A stretch of DNA of 45,285 nucleotides from Methylorubrum zatmanii (GTDB taxonomy: Bacteria > Pseudomonadota > Alphaproteobacteria > Rhizobiales > Beijerinckiaceae). The position numbers were made by a program, and so were the translations under genes. Shown in pieces: positions 44,111 to 45,285 of the stretch (position 1 is its first letter; each line of letters starts with the position of its first letter). The notes under the pieces were generated by a model. The model did not search any database and was not told the origin of the DNA. It worked only from the letters and a program-made list of their open reading frames with translations. The stretch spans positions 1 through 45,285 of the forward strand of contig NZ_NKUI01000043.1 of NCBI RefSeq assembly GCF_014845115.1, written 5' to 3'.

Positions 44111-45127
44111 TTACGCCACGCCGGTGCGCAGCAGGTCGTGGTAATGCACGAGGCCGACCGGGCGGTCCTGGTCCACCACCACCAGGGCGGTGATCTTCAT
44201 CGCCTCCTGGATCTGCAGCGCCTTGGCGAGCAGGGTTTCGGGGGCGATGGTGCGGGGGTTGTGGGTCATCACCGCCTCGACCGGCAGGCCCTCCAGGCCC
44301 TCCCGCGAGAAGATGGCGCGGCGCACGTCGCCGTCGGTGAGGATGCCGGCGAGCCGGCCCTCGTCATCGACCACGAGGACGGAGCCGAAGCCCTTGGCGT
44401 CGATCTCGGCCACCGCCGCCCGCATCGGTGTGCCGAGCGCCACCAGCGGCAGCCGCTCGCCGCCATGCATGACCTCGCGCACCTGCCGCAGCGACGCGCC
44501 GAGCCGGCCGCCGGGATGGAACACGGAGAAATCGCGGGCGGAGAAGCCGCGGGCCTCCAGCAGGGCCACGGCGAGCGCATCGCCGAGCGCCAGCTGCATC
44601 GCCGTCGAGGTGGTGGGTGCGAGCCCGTTCGGGCAGGCCTCCTTCGCCTTCGGCAGGGCGAGGCAGGTATCGGCCTCGCGGCCGAGGGTCGAGGCGGCGT
44701 TCGAGGTGATCGCCACGAGGCCGACGCGGTAGCGCCGGGTATAGCCGATGATGTCGGCCAGTTCCGTGGTCTCGCCCGACCACGACAGGGCCAGCACCAC
44801 GTCGTCCGGCTGGATCATGCCGAGATCGCCGTGGCTCGCCTCCGCCGGGTGGACATAGAGCGCCGGGGTGCCGGTGGAGGCCATGGTCGCCGCGATCTTG
44901 CGCGCCACGTGGCCGGATTTGCCCATGCCGGTGCAGATCACCCGCCCCCGCGCCGCGCCGATCCGCGCCACCGCCTGCGCGAAGGGCTCGCCCAACCCGT
45001 TGCCGATCGCCGCCATCAGGCAGGCCAGTCCCTCGCGCTCGGTCTCGATGGTGCGCAGGGCCGAGGCGATGGCGGGCGCCCGCGCCTGCCCCTCGTCCCG
45101 ATCCTCGATCCGCTGTGCCAGGGCCAT
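44111..45127 (-). CDS. kdsD: KpsF/GutQ-type arabinose-5-phosphate isomerase (KdsD)
   Basis: A 338-residue protein. An N-terminal SIS domain (about residues 50-190) has GMGKSGHVARKIAATMASTG (core GMGKSG and ATMASTGT), LSWSGETTEL and ACPNGLAPTTSTAMQLALGDALA (core TTST), which bind the sugar phosphate. Two CBS domains follow (about 215-275 and 280-338), beginning REVMHGGERLPLV and VEAVMTHNPRTI. This is the complete architecture of D-arabinose-5-phosphate isomerase, which makes the precursor of Kdo for lipopolysaccharide. The ATG is at 45127. It is single-gene, with a large hairpin and a dispersed repeat upstream. Confidence 0.95.
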   Translation of the reverse strand: MALAQRIEDRDEGQARAPAIASALRTIETEREGLACLMAAIGNGLGEPFAQAVARIGAARGRVICTGMGKSGHVARKIAATMASTGTPALYVHPAEASHGDLGMIQPDDVVLALSWSGETTELADIIGYTRRYRVGLVAITSNAASTLGREADTCLALPKAKEACPNGLAPTTSTAMQLALGDALAVALLEARGFSARDFSVFHPGGRLGASLRQVREVMHGGERLPLVALGTPMRAAVAEIDAKGFGSVLVVDDEGRLAGILTDGDVRRAIFSREGLEGLPVEAVMTHNPRTIAPETLLAKALQIQEAMKITALVVVDQDRPVGLVHYHDLLRTGVA

Positions 45128-45201
45128 GAAGCGCGTTCCGGTCCGCTCGTGAGTGAGAATGTCGCGCTCTCATCGCCGCCGAATGTGGTCGCAAGGCGGC
45201 T

Positions 45202-45238
45202 GATCCTGTCTCCGGTCGATCAAACCGGAGACAGGATC
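45202..45238. terminator. Perfect 15-bp hairpin upstream of kdsD
   Basis: GATCCTGTCTCCGGT (45202-45216) and ACCGGAGACAGGATC (45224-45238) form a fully matched 15-bp stem around a 7-base loop, without a U-tract. It is 75 bases upstream of the kdsD start and likely separates it from whatever lies beyond the window. Confidence 0.5.
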
Positions 45239-45247
45239 GGGAAGCCG

Positions 45248-45284
45248 GCGCGGCGTCTGGGCGAAGCCCGAATCCGCCATCCCG
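45248..45284 (-). repeat. Dispersed 37-bp intergenic repeat, copy B
   Basis: Its reverse complement begins CGGGATGGCGGATTCGGG and ends ACGCCGCGC, matching 11422-11458 with three substitutions. It abuts the hairpin at 45202-45238. Confidence 0.8.
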
Positions 45285-45285
45285 A

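Overview
The window looks like chromosome of a GC-rich alphaproteobacterium of the Rhizobiales/Hyphomicrobiales type, most likely Methylobacteriaceae (Methylobacterium/Methylorubrum). This is inferred from very high GC, abundant GTG starts, and lineage-typical genes: a DivL-like kinase with tyrosine in its H-box, a TsaE-AmgK fusion, alphaproteobacterial AddB/AddA, an Omp25/RopB-type porin, an OlsB-type acyltransferase and a soluble PQQ-type sugar dehydrogenase. No rRNA, tRNA, CRISPR array or complete insertion sequence was recognised.

Layout. 1-9.5 kb: a partial HerA-like ATPase, a small membrane-associated protein, an ornithine-lipid acyltransferase, an MFS transporter, a 42-residue protein with a repeated motif, a patatin lipoprotein, a helix-hairpin-helix protein, and a short run made of a 71-residue protein, a DUF3016 protein, a diacylglycerol-kinase-like protein and a metallophosphoesterase. 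9.5-14.1 kb (minus): a DUF3311 plus SSS symporter pair, a hybrid histidine kinase with two receivers (one degenerate) and a TerB-like protein. 14.1-21.2 kb (minus): murU, tsaE-amgK, divL and ahcY, which is half of a conserved alphaproteobacterial neighbourhood. 21.3-28.9 kb: acyl-CoA ligase, nitroreductase, enoyl-CoA hydratase, an EEP-family hydrolase overlapping tail-to-tail with a cardiolipin synthase, and an SDR/LysR divergent pair. 29-37.7 kb: addB-addA and trxA (the other half of that neighbourhood) with a sugar dehydrogenase between them. 37.8-40.8 kb: a porin, a chimeric enoyl-CoA hydratase/FolC gene and a YdcZ-type transporter. 40.8-43.4 kb: an AT-rich horizontally acquired island carrying a DUF262 protein and a HEPN protein. 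43.4-44.1 kb: gene-free GC-rich DNA rich in palindromes. 44.1-45.1 kb: a KdsD/KpsF isomerase.

How the genes fit together: AhcY recycles S-adenosylhomocysteine and carries an upstream 18-bp palindrome that resembles a SahR-type operator. AmgK and MurU together form the cell-wall sugar salvage route to UDP-MurNAc. AddAB repairs double-strand breaks. DivL links to the CtrA cell-cycle pathway. The most interesting items are the DUF262-HEPN island, which looks like a two-gene defence or toxin-type system, and the in-frame fusion of a crotonase with the orphaned C-terminal domain of folylpolyglutamate synthase.
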